Positions 48,504 through 57,647 of a stretch of DNA of 64,000 nucleotides are shown here, one piece after another. Source of the DNA: an uncultured Paracoccaceae bacterium (GTDB taxonomy: Bacteria > Pseudomonadota > Alphaproteobacteria > Rhodobacterales > Rhodobacteraceae); assembly GCA_937146765.1 (NCBI GenBank), contig CAKZRP010000063.1, positions 1-64,000 of the forward strand, read 5' to 3'. Position numbers and translations under genes: made by a program. Under the pieces are notes generated by a model. It was given only the letters and a program-made list of their open reading frames with translations. It did no database searches and had not been told where the DNA came from. How positions within the stretch are numbered: position 1 is the first letter of the stretch; every line of letters begins with the position of its first letter.

Positions 48504-49589
48504 ATGGCAACCTTTGTGGTCACATCAGCCCATGACGCGGACCGGGCGGTCTGGTCACCGATCCTGACCGATGGGGCGGGATCGGCGTCGCAGCTGCGCA
48601 ACTGGCCGATTGGCTATCGACGGACAACGCCCTGGGACGCGATATCGGCACGGAGCCGGGGCGACGATGGGCGCAAGACCGGACCTGCGCTGAGTCGCAG
48701 CGACGAAGCCGTGTCTGAGGCTGAAGAAACATCGGCGGATGATCTCGCCTTTGCCGGCCCTCCCCGCAGGACCGAGGGTGCCATCATCGCTACATCCGAT
48801 GTCCTGGTTGCGGATGATGGCGCGGGCAATGCCCTGCTGACCTTTTCCAATGGCGAGCAACTGTCCTTGCAAGGGGTCAGTCCGTCCGAAGTATGCAGCA
48901 AGCCGCATCCGGTCACGACCGGCATCCCCTGTTTCACGCCGGGGATCCGGATCGCCACCGCCCGCGGGGCGGTGCCGGTCGAGCAGATCGTGGTGGGTGA
49001 TCTCTTGCAGACCGCAGACAATGGCTATCAGCCGGTGATCTGGACCGGGCGCCGGGATCTGAGCGCGCGCACTCTGGCAGAGCGTCCGCATTTGCGCCCG
49101 ATTGCGGTCTCTCCCGGTGGTCTGCTGTGCAATGACCGTCGTCTCCTGGTTTCGCCCCAGCACCGCTTCATGCTTGGACGTCGGCAACTCGGAGATCTCG
49201 GTTCCGAGGGGGAAGCTTTTCTGAGGGCGCGACTGCTGCCGCAAATGGCGGGTGCGCGAGCGGAAACGGAGACCGGCTGCGAGGCGGTCAGCTATATTCA
49301 CCTGATGACAGAACAGCATCAGGTGATCTTTGCCGAGGGGGTCGCTACCGAGAGCTTCTGGCCCGGACCAGAGGCCATTCGCGGTCTGTCCGCGCAGGAT
49401 CGGCGCGAGTTGCTCGATCTCTTTCCGGAGTTGGTACTGGCGCGGGATCTCTGCGGTGCATTCGGGCGCCGGATCGTCGCAGACCGGTATGCCCCCCTTG
49501 CGCGGCGCGACCTCGGACGGGCGGCACTGGAAGCGATCTCCGGTGGTGCTGCGGTCCTTGCGGCCAATGACCCTCGCCTCAGGGCATGA
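48504..49589 (+). CDS. Hint (hedgehog/intein)-domain protein
   Basis: GIPCFTPGIRIATARGAVPVEQIVVGDLLQTADNGYQPVIWTGRR...RLLVSPQHRFML...HQVIFAEGVATESFWPG: Hint_2-type motifs. Confidence 0.9.
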   Translation: MATFVVTSAHDADRAVWSPILTDGAGSASQLRNWPIGYRRTTPWDAISARSRGDDGRKTGPALSRSDEAVSEAEETSADDLAFAGPPRRTEGAIIATSDVLVADDGAGNALLTFSNGEQLSLQGVSPSEVCSKPHPVTTGIPCFTPGIRIATARGAVPVEQIVVGDLLQTADNGYQPVIWTGRRDLSARTLAERPHLRPIAVSPGGLLCNDRRLLVSPQHRFMLGRRQLGDLGSEGEAFLRARLLPQMAGARAETETGCEAVSYIHLMTEQHQVIFAEGVATESFWPGPEAIRGLSAQDRRELLDLFPELVLARDLCGAFGRRIVADRYAPLARRDLGRAALEAISGGAAVLAANDPRLRA

Positions 49590-49642
49590 CGCGGCCCCAG
49601 GTCCGGAGCCGCGTCTGCGGGTAGGGCGCGCGCGATTGGGCT

Positions 49643-50989
49643 TTAGTAGAGCAGGCGCACCAGCCCCATGGTGATCGAGGGGAAGGCGACGAGGATCATG
49701 ATCCGCAGGATATCCGACACCACGAAGGGCAGGGCGCCGCGATAGGTCTGACCGATGCCGACCCCTTTGGCCAGCGCATTGATCACAAAGAGGTTCATCC
49801 CGACCGGCGGGGTGATGAGGCCGATCTCGGCCGACATCAGCACGAGGATGCCGAACCAGATGCCGACCTCCGCCTGCGGAATGCCAAAGTCGAGCTGGGT
49901 GATGATCGGGATGAAGATCGGTACCGTGAGGAAGATCATCGCGAGCGAGTCCATCACTGTTCCAAGCACGAGGTACAAGAGCAGCATCCCGATCAGAATG
50001 GTCCAGCCGGAGACGTCGGCCTCGAGGAAATAGGTCGCCAGAGTCTGGGGCACCTGGGCAGAGGACAGGAAGGAGTTGAACACTCCCGCTGCGAGAATGA
50101 TGAAGAAGATCATCGCCGAGGTGCGCCCGGTGCTCAGGAGGGAATCTTTCAGGTCCTGCAGGCCGAGGCTCTGGTTCGCCAGCGCCACCACCGCCGTCCC
50201 CGCGACGCCGACCGCTGCGGCGGCGGTGGGGGAGAAGGCACCGGTATATATGCCGCCGATGACGAGGATGAAGATGACCACAACCGGCCACACATCGATC
50301 AAGGCCCGGAAACGGTCTCGGTAGGCCAAGCGCGGCAGTGCATTGCCAGACCCCGGCACCCAGCGCGCATAAAGGCCGACAGTCAGCATGTAACCGAGCA
50401 TGGCGAGAATGCCGGGGATCAGCGCTGCGGTGAAGAGCTTCTCGATGTTCTCCTCTGCAAGGATCGCATAGACCACCAGGACCACCGAAGGCGGGATCAG
50501 GATTCCCAGCGTGCCGCCCGCGGCTAAGGCACCGGTGGAGAGCGCGCCGCTGTATCCGGCGCGCTGCAATTCGGGCAGGGCGACGCGCCCCATGGCGGAA
50601 GCCGTGGCTAGGGAGGAGCCGCAGACCGCGCCGAACCCCGCCGAGGCGCCGATCGCGGCCATGGCCAGCCCGCCCTTGCGATGGCCAAGCCAGGCCTCGG
50701 CCGCCTTGAACAGCGCCGAGGACATGCCGCCGCGCATGGCAAACTCGCTCATCAACAGAAACAGGGGAATGATCGAAAGGGAGTAATTGGTCAGCGTGCC
50801 ATAAGTGAAAGTCTTCAGCTGGCTGTCCATCATGCGCATGTTGCCCGCGACCAGATAGGTGCCGAGGAGACCGACAACGAACATCGCCGCCGCCAGTGGA
50901 ATGCGAAAGGCGATCAACACCAGCATCACCGGAAAGCTGAGGAGGCCGATCTGGAACGGGGTGAAGGCGGAGGAGATAAGGTCCAGCAT
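49643..50989 (-). CDS. TRAP transporter large permease (DctM)
   Basis: LLSFPVMLVLIAFRIPLAAAMFVVGLLGTYLV...GASAGFGAVCGSSLATASAMGRVALPELQRAGYSGALSTGALAAGGTLGILIPPSVVLVVYA. Confidence 0.95.
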   Translation of the reverse strand: MLDLISSAFTPFQIGLLSFPVMLVLIAFRIPLAAAMFVVGLLGTYLVAGNMRMMDSQLKTFTYGTLTNYSLSIIPLFLLMSEFAMRGGMSSALFKAAEAWLGHRKGGLAMAAIGASAGFGAVCGSSLATASAMGRVALPELQRAGYSGALSTGALAAGGTLGILIPPSVVLVVYAILAEENIEKLFTAALIPGILAMLGYMLTVGLYARWVPGSGNALPRLAYRDRFRALIDVWPVVVIFILVIGGIYTGAFSPTAAAAVGVAGTAVVALANQSLGLQDLKDSLLSTGRTSAMIFFIILAAGVFNSFLSSAQVPQTLATYFLEADVSGWTILIGMLLLYLVLGTVMDSLAMIFLTVPIFIPIITQLDFGIPQAEVGIWFGILVLMSAEIGLITPPVGMNLFVINALAKGVGIGQTYRGALPFVVSDILRIMILVAFPSITMGLVRLLY

Positions 50990-50993
50990 GGCG

Positions 50994-51635
50994 TCAGGCG
51001 GTGCTTTCGGATTGAGGATGGTCGAGAAGGGTCCGCAAACTGCGCCAGACACAGACGCAGGCGACGAGGAAGAAGGCCAGAACACAGATCTCTGCCACGA
51101 TATACGTCGGCCAGAGCGGCAGTCCGAGGATCTGGCTTTCCTGCCGGGTCTCCATCCGGGTCATCGCCCCGGCCATGTCGCCCTGCAACAGGAGATCCAG
51201 CAGCGGCTCCTGCGAACGGCGGGCGGGTTTGAAGATCAGGAACCATTGGCGGGTCAGGATCAGCCAGGCGAGCGCGCAGAGTATGACATCGCCCAGAAGG
51301 TCGAGAACCCGATTGAAGCGGCCCCCGAAAAGCGGCTCAAACAGGTCGACCTTGATGTGACCCTTGTTGATCATCACCCAAGGCAGGGCGGCAAAGAGAG
51401 CAAGTCCGACGCCGTAGGTCACCAGTTCCTCCTCCCCGAAGATGGCATGAAGCCAGGGCAGGGCTGTACCCACGGCCTCGGTGCCGAAGAAGGCATCGGC
51501 GGTGCGGCGGACAAGTTTCAACAGGATGCTGAGACAGGTGGTGGCAGTGGCGAAGATCAGGCCGAGCCCACCGAAGAGCGCCAGACCCGACGCAAAGCGA
51601 TAGGTTGCGCGTTCGACACGGTCGAAGACAGTCAT
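50994..51635 (-). CDS. TRAP transporter small permease (DctQ)
   Basis: Four TM segments; adjacent to DctM/DctP genes. Confidence 0.88.
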   Translation of the reverse strand: MTVFDRVERATYRFASGLALFGGLGLIFATATTCLSILLKLVRRTADAFFGTEAVGTALPWLHAIFGEEELVTYGVGLALFAALPWVMINKGHIKVDLFEPLFGGRFNRVLDLLGDVILCALAWLILTRQWFLIFKPARRSQEPLLDLLLQGDMAGAMTRMETRQESQILGLPLWPTYIVAEICVLAFFLVACVCVWRSLRTLLDHPQSESTA

Positions 51636-51695
51636 GAAGGATCCCTCGAAAGGAGCGGGCCCGGCCACAGATGCGGTAGCCGAGCCCGAGGGGGG

Positions 51696-52715
51696 TTACT
51701 GGTTGGCCGCGATCAGCTCTTTGGCCTGCGCAATGGCGGCCTCACCGTCAAAACCCGCTGCTTTGGCTGCGTCGATCCAACGGTCATAGACGGGCTGGGC
51801 GGCCTCGATCCAGCGAGTGACTTCGGCCTCGTCAAGCAGGATCATATTGTTGCCTGTCGCCTTGCTGCGGCCAAATTCGTCCGCCTTTACCATGACTTGA
51901 CCTGCCATCTCCGAGAGGGTCTTGCCGGTCTGTGCGTCCAGAATGGCGCGCAGATCCTCGGGCATGCCTTCGTAAGCGTCCCAGTTCATGGCGAGCACAA
52001 AGGTCGCGGTGTAAAGCGCGCGGTCGCCGCCCAGTTCAGTGTGATTCTTCACCAGCTCGGCCAGTTTGATCGAAGGGGTCACCTCCCAAGGGATCACGGT
52101 GCCGTTGATCACCCCTTTGGAGAGGTTTTCCGGGATCTTGGGCAGGGGCATTCCCACCGGGGTTGCGCCCAACTCGCCCAGAAGGTCGGTCACCAGACGG
52201 GTCGGGCCGCGCATTTCCTTGCCGGCCATATCCTCAAGCTTGGTGATCGGCGCCTCAGAGTGGATCACGCCGGGGCCATGCACCCAAGCGGCGAGGATCT
52301 TGGTGTCCTGAAACTCGCCATCCTGCAGTTCGCTCTCGATGAGGTCGTAGTAGGCTTTGGAGGTCGCCACCGAGTCCTGCATCATAAACGGCAGCTCAAA
52401 GACTTCGGAGCGGTTGAACAGGCCGGGGGTATAGCCGGGCAGGGTCAGCACCGCCTCCACCGCGCCATCAACGGCTTGGGTGTAAAGATCGCCGGGGGTG
52501 CCGCCGAGGGACATGCTGTCAAACAGCTCTACCTTGATGCGGCCGTCGCTGGCGGCAGCCACGTTTTCGGCAAAGGGCGCGAGGAACTCGGCATGCAGCG
52601 GCGCCTTTTGCGACATGAAGTGGTGAATGCGGATGGTGACGTCCTGGGCCTGCGCAAATGTCGCGGCACCGGCGAGGACCAATGAGGTCAGCGCGGTCTG
52701 GAACAGTCGGTTCAT
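51696..52715 (-). CDS. TRAP transporter substrate-binding protein (DctP)
   Basis: Signal peptide MNRLFQTALTSLVLAGAATFAQA; IRIHHFMSQKAPLHAEFLAPFAENVAAASDGRIKVELFDSMSLGGTPGDLYTQAVDGAVEAV. Confidence 0.95.
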   Translation of the reverse strand: MNRLFQTALTSLVLAGAATFAQAQDVTIRIHHFMSQKAPLHAEFLAPFAENVAAASDGRIKVELFDSMSLGGTPGDLYTQAVDGAVEAVLTLPGYTPGLFNRSEVFELPFMMQDSVATSKAYYDLIESELQDGEFQDTKILAAWVHGPGVIHSEAPITKLEDMAGKEMRGPTRLVTDLLGELGATPVGMPLPKIPENLSKGVINGTVIPWEVTPSIKLAELVKNHTELGGDRALYTATFVLAMNWDAYEGMPEDLRAILDAQTGKTLSEMAGQVMVKADEFGRSKATGNNMILLDEAEVTRWIEAAQPVYDRWIDAAKAAGFDGEAAIAQAKELIAANQ

Positions 52716-52808
52716 GGTGTCCTCCCTAGATCAACCGATTGCTCAGAAGGCTAGCGGAACGGGGGGCGAAACCAGAAATTCGAAGCCAGCATATCCTATT
52801 CTTTTTAG

Positions 52809-54026
52809 CTATAGGGCCTGATCGTCTGGCAGGGCTCTTGCTACCTTTCGGATGATCTCAAGGAAAGCGCTTTGGGCGCGGGTGGGCTGCCAGTTTTGCC
52901 GATGGGTGAGGCCAATGCGGCGCGGGCTATCGCGAAGATCAATTGCAACACGGCCCAGGGTGCCAGCCTCCAGATGCTCGCGCGCCTGGTTTAGCGAGAT
53001 CATGGACAGCTTGTTGCTGCCCTGCAGGATGCGGCGCACCATGACGAGGGAGTTCGACTCCACCGTCGGGCCGCGCTCAAGGCTCTGAACCGAGGCGAAA
53101 AACCGATCGAAATGCGCGCGGGTCGGGGTCTTGCCGCGCGCCACCACCCAAGGGTAGGAGGCAAGGCGTTCCAGATCTGGTTCCCGTTCGGTCAGCAATG
53201 GATGGCCGGGCCGGCAGACAACGCAGAGGCGATCGTCGAACAGCGGTTCCTGCACCACATCGGGGGCCGGGTCCGGGTCGCGCAGGGCGCCGAGGAGGAT
53301 GTCGATCTCGCCATTGCGCAGCGCGTAAAGCAGCTCGGCAAAGGGTGCATCCATCACCGAGACGCGCAGGGCGGGGCGCTGGGCGGTGATCTGGTTCAAA
53401 GCGTCGGGCAGGATTGCACTGAGCGACAAGGGCAGGCTGCCGATTCGCAAGGTTCCCGCTTTTTCCCCGTTCACCTCGGCGATTTCCTCGATGGCCTGAT
53501 CGAGTTCGGAAAAGGCCAGTTTGGCGGCGCGCGCCAGCGCCTCGGCGGCGGGGGTGAGCTCGATCCCCTTGGCGGATTTGAGGTAAAACACCTGCGCGGC
53601 CAGCGCCTCGAGGTCGCGCGCGGCGCGGTGCAGGCTGGGCTGGGCGATAGCGAGCGCGCGCGCCGCGACCGAGAAGTTGCCATGGGTCGCAACCGCGATA
53701 AGGGCGCGCAACTGCGTGCTGGTCACCAGACTGAGAAAGCCGGGGTCCACCCGCTCGCGCCGTCCCGGCAGGTCGGTCACCGAGGCGAGGAAGTCAAAAG
53801 CCCGATGGGTCCGTCCGAGCAGCACAAGGGCCGCCTCGGTCGGGAACATCCCCTTGCTGCTGCGTTGAAACAGGCGGGTTTCAAACAGCCGCTCCAGCTT
53901 GGAAATCGCTTGGGTGATCGCGGGTTGCGACAGGTGCACAAGGTCGGAGGCCGCCGAAATGCCGCCCTGATCGCAGACCGCCGCAAAGGCGCGCAAGTGG
54001 CGGAGGTTGAAGTCCTCTCCCAACAT
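52809..54026 (-). CDS. LysR-family transcriptional regulator
   Basis: FNLRHLRAFAAVCDQGGISAASDLVHLSQPAITQAISKLERLFETRLFQRSSKGMFPT; divergent to the galB-like operon. Confidence 0.93.
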   Translation of the reverse strand: MLGEDFNLRHLRAFAAVCDQGGISAASDLVHLSQPAITQAISKLERLFETRLFQRSSKGMFPTEAALVLLGRTHRAFDFLASVTDLPGRRERVDPGFLSLVTSTQLRALIAVATHGNFSVAARALAIAQPSLHRAARDLEALAAQVFYLKSAKGIELTPAAEALARAAKLAFSELDQAIEEIAEVNGEKAGTLRIGSLPLSLSAILPDALNQITAQRPALRVSVMDAPFAELLYALRNGEIDILLGALRDPDPAPDVVQEPLFDDRLCVVCRPGHPLLTEREPDLERLASYPWVVARGKTPTRAHFDRFFASVQSLERGPTVESNSLVMVRRILQGSNKLSMISLNQAREHLEAGTLGRVAIDLRDSPRRIGLTHRQNWQPTRAQSAFLEIIRKVARALPDDQAL

Positions 54027-54138
54027 ATCTGTCGCTCCCTATAGAGATTTTGAATGGTAGCCTTCGGGCTTTGAAATGGCAAAGGCAAGGGCTTTGCTGA
54101 AAAATGAGGCCAGTTGTTTTTTGCTGGAGAGCGTGACC

Positions 54139-54882
54139 ATGACGGAGACGCAAGGGGAGAAGAAGACAGCGCTGGTGATCTCGGCCCATGCGGCGGATTT
54201 TGTCTGGCGCTGCGGTGGGGTGATCGCGCTGCACGCGGAGCTGGGCTATGAGGTCACAGTGGCCTGCCTGTCCTTTGGCGAGCGTGGGGAGAGCGCGCGG
54301 TTGTGGAAAGAGGGCAAGAGCCTTGAGGAGGTGAAGGCGATCCGCCGCGCCGAGGCCGAGGCGGCGGCAGAGGTGCTGGGTGTGCATGCGCTTCGCTGTC
54401 TTGATCTCGGTGATTATCCCCTGGACCTTGGCGCCGAGGCTCAGGCGCAGATGGTGGATATCATCCGCGCGGTGCAGCCGGCCTTTATGATGTGCCATTC
54501 GCAATATGACCCCTACAACACCGACCATATGCGCACGACCGAATTTGCGCTGACCTGTCGGATGATCGCGCAGGCCTGGGGGCATAATCTGGGGCAGAAG
54601 GTGCTGGGGGCTCCGCAGCTTTACCTGTTCGAGCCGCATCAAACCGAGCAGATGGGTTGGAAGCCGGATACCTTCCTCGACATCACCCCGGTCTGGGACA
54701 AGAAGCGCGCCGCGATGGAGCATATGAACGGGCAGGTGCATCTGTGGGACTATTACACCCGCGTGGCACAGCAGCGGGCCAATCATTTTAAACGCAACTC
54801 CGGCGGCATGGCGGGCGGGCGCGATTGCAAATTCGCCGAGGGGTTCCAATCGGTCTTCCCGCGCACCGTGGACGAATTGTAA
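54139..54882 (+). CDS. galB: 4-oxalomesaconate hydratase-like (GalB, PIG-L/LmbE fold)
   Basis: ALVISAHAADFVWRCGGVIALHAELGYEVTVACLSFGERGESARLW...; operon with OMA tautomerase and CHA aldolase. Confidence 0.82.
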   Translation: MTETQGEKKTALVISAHAADFVWRCGGVIALHAELGYEVTVACLSFGERGESARLWKEGKSLEEVKAIRRAEAEAAAEVLGVHALRCLDLGDYPLDLGAEAQAQMVDIIRAVQPAFMMCHSQYDPYNTDHMRTTEFALTCRMIAQAWGHNLGQKVLGAPQLYLFEPHQTEQMGWKPDTFLDITPVWDKKRAAMEHMNGQVHLWDYYTRVAQQRANHFKRNSGGMAGGRDCKFAEGFQSVFPRTVDEL

Positions 54883-54896
54883 GGGAGGCCAAGGAG

Positions 54897-55862
54897 ATGA
54901 GCGCACCGACCAATCCGAGCTTTGACATCGCCCATCTGGCACATGTGGAAATGTACACTGACCGCTTTGAGGAGAGCCTCGATTTCTTCACCCGCGTTTA
55001 TGGGCTGAAGCTTTCCGGGCTTGAGGGCGACAGCGCCTATCTGCGGGCCTGGGATGATTACGAATACCACTCGCTGAAGCTGACTCGCCATCACACCACC
55101 GGGGTCGGCCATATCGGCTATCGCGCGGCGAGCCCCGAGGCCCTGGCGCGGCGGGTCAAGGCGATCGAGGAGAGCGGCTATAAGACCCATGGCTGGGTCG
55201 AGGGAGACGCGGGCCACGGCGCGGCCTTTCGGTTCGAGGACCCGTTTGGCCATGTGTTTGAGATCTACTATGACACCCGCTGGTATCAGGGCGAGGGCGC
55301 GGATCAGGCGGTGCTGAAGAACACGGCTTCCGCCTTCACCGGGGCGGCGCCGCGGCGGCTTGATCATTTGAACCTGCTGAGCGAAGACGTCAGCGCCTTT
55401 AGACGCTTTATGGAGGTCTGTCTTGGCAGCCGGGTGACCGAGTATATCCAGCTCGACAATGGGCGGATTGGCGGCTGTTGGTTCACGGTCAACAACAAGA
55501 CTTATGATCTGGCCTGCACCGAGGAACACAGCGGCGCGCAGGGGCGGCTGCATCATGTGACCTATGCCACCGACCAGCGCGAGGATATCCTGCGGGCGGC
55601 CGATCACTTCCTGCAGCAGGGAGTGCATATCGAGACGGGACCACACAAGCACGCCATCCAAGGCACGTTTTTCCTTTATGTCTGGGAGCCTGCGGGCAAT
55701 CGGGTGGAGCTGGCCAATGCGGGCGCACGGCTGATCATAGCGCCCGATTGGCAGCCGATCTGCTGGACCGAGGCCGACCGCAAGAAAGGGCAAGCCTGGG
55801 GGTTAAAAACCATCGAGAGTTTCCACACCCACGGCACTCCGCCCAGCAGAGGGGAGGGCTGA
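54897..55862 (+). CDS. type I (VOC) two-domain extradiol dioxygenase
   Basis: [23 protein letters not shown]..., [57 protein letters not shown]: His, His, Glu metal ligands in positions expected for catechol 2,3-dioxygenase-type enzymes. Confidence 0.85.
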   Translation: MSAPTNPSFDIAHLAHVEMYTDRFEESLDFFTRVYGLKLSGLEGDSAYLRAWDDYEYHSLKLTRHHTTGVGHIGYRAASPEALARRVKAIEESGYKTHGWVEGDAGHGAAFRFEDPFGHVFEIYYDTRWYQGEGADQAVLKNTASAFTGAAPRRLDHLNLLSEDVSAFRRFMEVCLGSRVTEYIQLDNGRIGGCWFTVNNKTYDLACTEEHSGAQGRLHHVTYATDQREDILRAADHFLQQGVHIETGPHKHAIQGTFFLYVWEPAGNRVELANAGARLIIAPDWQPICWTEADRKKGQAWGLKTIESFHTHGTPPSRGEG

Positions 55863-55863
55863 T

Positions 55864-56535
55864 ATGGCGGTTGTTGTGCAACAGATCGAGCGCGCCCCGA
55901 CCGAGGTGATCGAGCGTCTGGGCCGTGCAGGCGTCGCCACCGTGCATGAGGCGCAGGCGCGCATGGGGCTGATGGCCTCACGCCTCAGGCCAATCCAACA
56001 GGAGGTGAGCGTTGCGGGCTCCGCCGTGACGATTTCCGCCCCGCCGGGCGACAATTGGATGATCCATGTGGCGATTGAGCAGTTGCAGCCGGGCGATGTG
56101 CTGGTGCTGGCCCCAACTGCGCCCTGTGACATGGGGTATTTTGGTGACCTCCTTGCCACCTCTGCCATGGCGCGGGGATGTTCGACCCTCATTATTGACG
56201 CAGGCGTGCGCGACACGCGGGATTTGCGGGCGATGGGGTTTCGCGTCTGGTCCTCGGCCATCTCGGCGCAGGGCACGGTGAAGGAGACCTTGGGTTCGGT
56301 CAATATCCCCATCGTGTGCGGCGGCGCGCTGGTGCAGCCCGGCGATGTGATCGTGGCCGATGACGACGGCATCTGCGTGGTGCCCCGCGCCACGGCAGCA
56401 GAGGTCGCCGATCAGGCGGACAAGCGATTGGCAGCCGAGGAGGCAAAACGCCAGCGGTTGGCGGCGGGTGAGTTGGGTCTTGATATCTACGACATGCGGC
56501 CGCGTCTCTTGGCCAAGGGGCTGCGATATGTCTGA
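55864..56535 (+). CDS. galC: 4-carboxy-4-hydroxy-2-oxoadipate aldolase/oxaloacetate decarboxylase (GalC/LigK-like; RraA fold)
   Basis: [15 protein letters not shown]...[15 protein letters not shown]...[84 protein letters not shown]. Confidence 0.87.
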   Translation: MAVVVQQIERAPTEVIERLGRAGVATVHEAQARMGLMASRLRPIQQEVSVAGSAVTISAPPGDNWMIHVAIEQLQPGDVLVLAPTAPCDMGYFGDLLATSAMARGCSTLIIDAGVRDTRDLRAMGFRVWSSAISAQGTVKETLGSVNIPIVCGGALVQPGDVIVADDDGICVVPRATAAEVADQADKRLAAEEAKRQRLAAGELGLDIYDMRPRLLAKGLRYV

Positions 56536-57577
56536 AGGTATTCCCTGCCTTTGGATGCGAGGGGGCACCTCGAAAGGGGGCTATTTCCTAGCCTCCGACT
56601 TACCGGAGGACCCCGCGGCGCGCGATGCGCTGTTGCTGCGGCTGATGGGCTCCCCCGATCCGCGTCAGATCGACGGGATGGGCGGCGGCGATACGCTGAC
56701 CTCCAAGGTCGCGGTGGTGCGTCCCTCAACGCGCGCCGGAGTCGACGTGGATTATCTGTTTCTACAGGTCTTTGTCGACGCGGCGCGGGTGAGCGATGCG
56801 CAGAATTGCGGCAATATCCTCGCCGGGGTCGGCCCCTTTGCGATCGAGCGCGGGCTGGTGCGGGCAGAAGAGGGCGAGACCCACGTCACCATCTATATGG
56901 AGAACACCGGGCAGGTGGCGGTGGCGCGGGTGGCGACGCCGAATGGACGCGTGGCCTATGAGGGCACGGCGCGCATTGATGGCGTGCCGGGGCAGGCGGC
57001 GCCGGTGCCTCTGGCCTTTCGCGATACCGAGGGGTCAAGCTGCGGCGCCCTCTTTCCCTCCGGCCGGTCCTGCGATCAGATCGAGGGCCTCGAGGTCACG
57101 CTGATCGACAACGGTATGCCCTGCGTGCTGATGCGGGCGGCCGACCTCGGGCTGCGCGGCGATGAGGCGCCGGAGGTGCTGGAGGCCAATGCCCCCCTGC
57201 GCCAGCGGATCGAGGCGATCCGTCTGCAGGCCGGCCCTTTGATGCGCTTGGGCGATGTGCAGGCGGCTTCGGTGCCGAAAATGGTTCTGCTGAGCGCGCC
57301 ACGCGCGGGCGGGGGGATCGCCACCCGCAGCTTTATCCCGCATCGCTGCCATAAGGCGATTGGAGTCTTTGGCGCGGTGAGCGTGGCGACCGCCTGCCTC
57401 ACCCCCGGCACAGTGGCCGAGGGGCTGGCCCGATGCGGGACAGGCGATCTGCTCAGCCTGTCCATCGAGCATCCGACCGGGTCTATGGAGGTCCTCTGTC
57501 AGCGACACGGCGGGGTGCTTTGCCGCACCGAAGTGCTGCGGACGGCCCGCAAACTGATGGAAGGGTTGATCTATTGA
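56528..57577 (+). CDS. galD: 4-oxalomesaconate tautomerase (GalD-like, PrpF family)
   Basis: [60 protein letters not shown]...[17 protein letters not shown]. Confidence 0.9.
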   Translation: MSEGIPCLWMRGGTSKGGYFLASDLPEDPAARDALLLRLMGSPDPRQIDGMGGGDTLTSKVAVVRPSTRAGVDVDYLFLQVFVDAARVSDAQNCGNILAGVGPFAIERGLVRAEEGETHVTIYMENTGQVAVARVATPNGRVAYEGTARIDGVPGQAAPVPLAFRDTEGSSCGALFPSGRSCDQIEGLEVTLIDNGMPCVLMRAADLGLRGDEAPEVLEANAPLRQRIEAIRLQAGPLMRLGDVQAASVPKMVLLSAPRAGGGIATRSFIPHRCHKAIGVFGAVSVATACLTPGTVAEGLARCGTGDLLSLSIEHPTGSMEVLCQRHGGVLCRTEVLRTARKLMEGLIY

Positions 57578-57647
57578 ACCCGGTGCATCCAGAGCTATTG
57601 GACAAATGCTAGGGAGAAATCTCTTTTTTATGATGCATTGACAGCGG

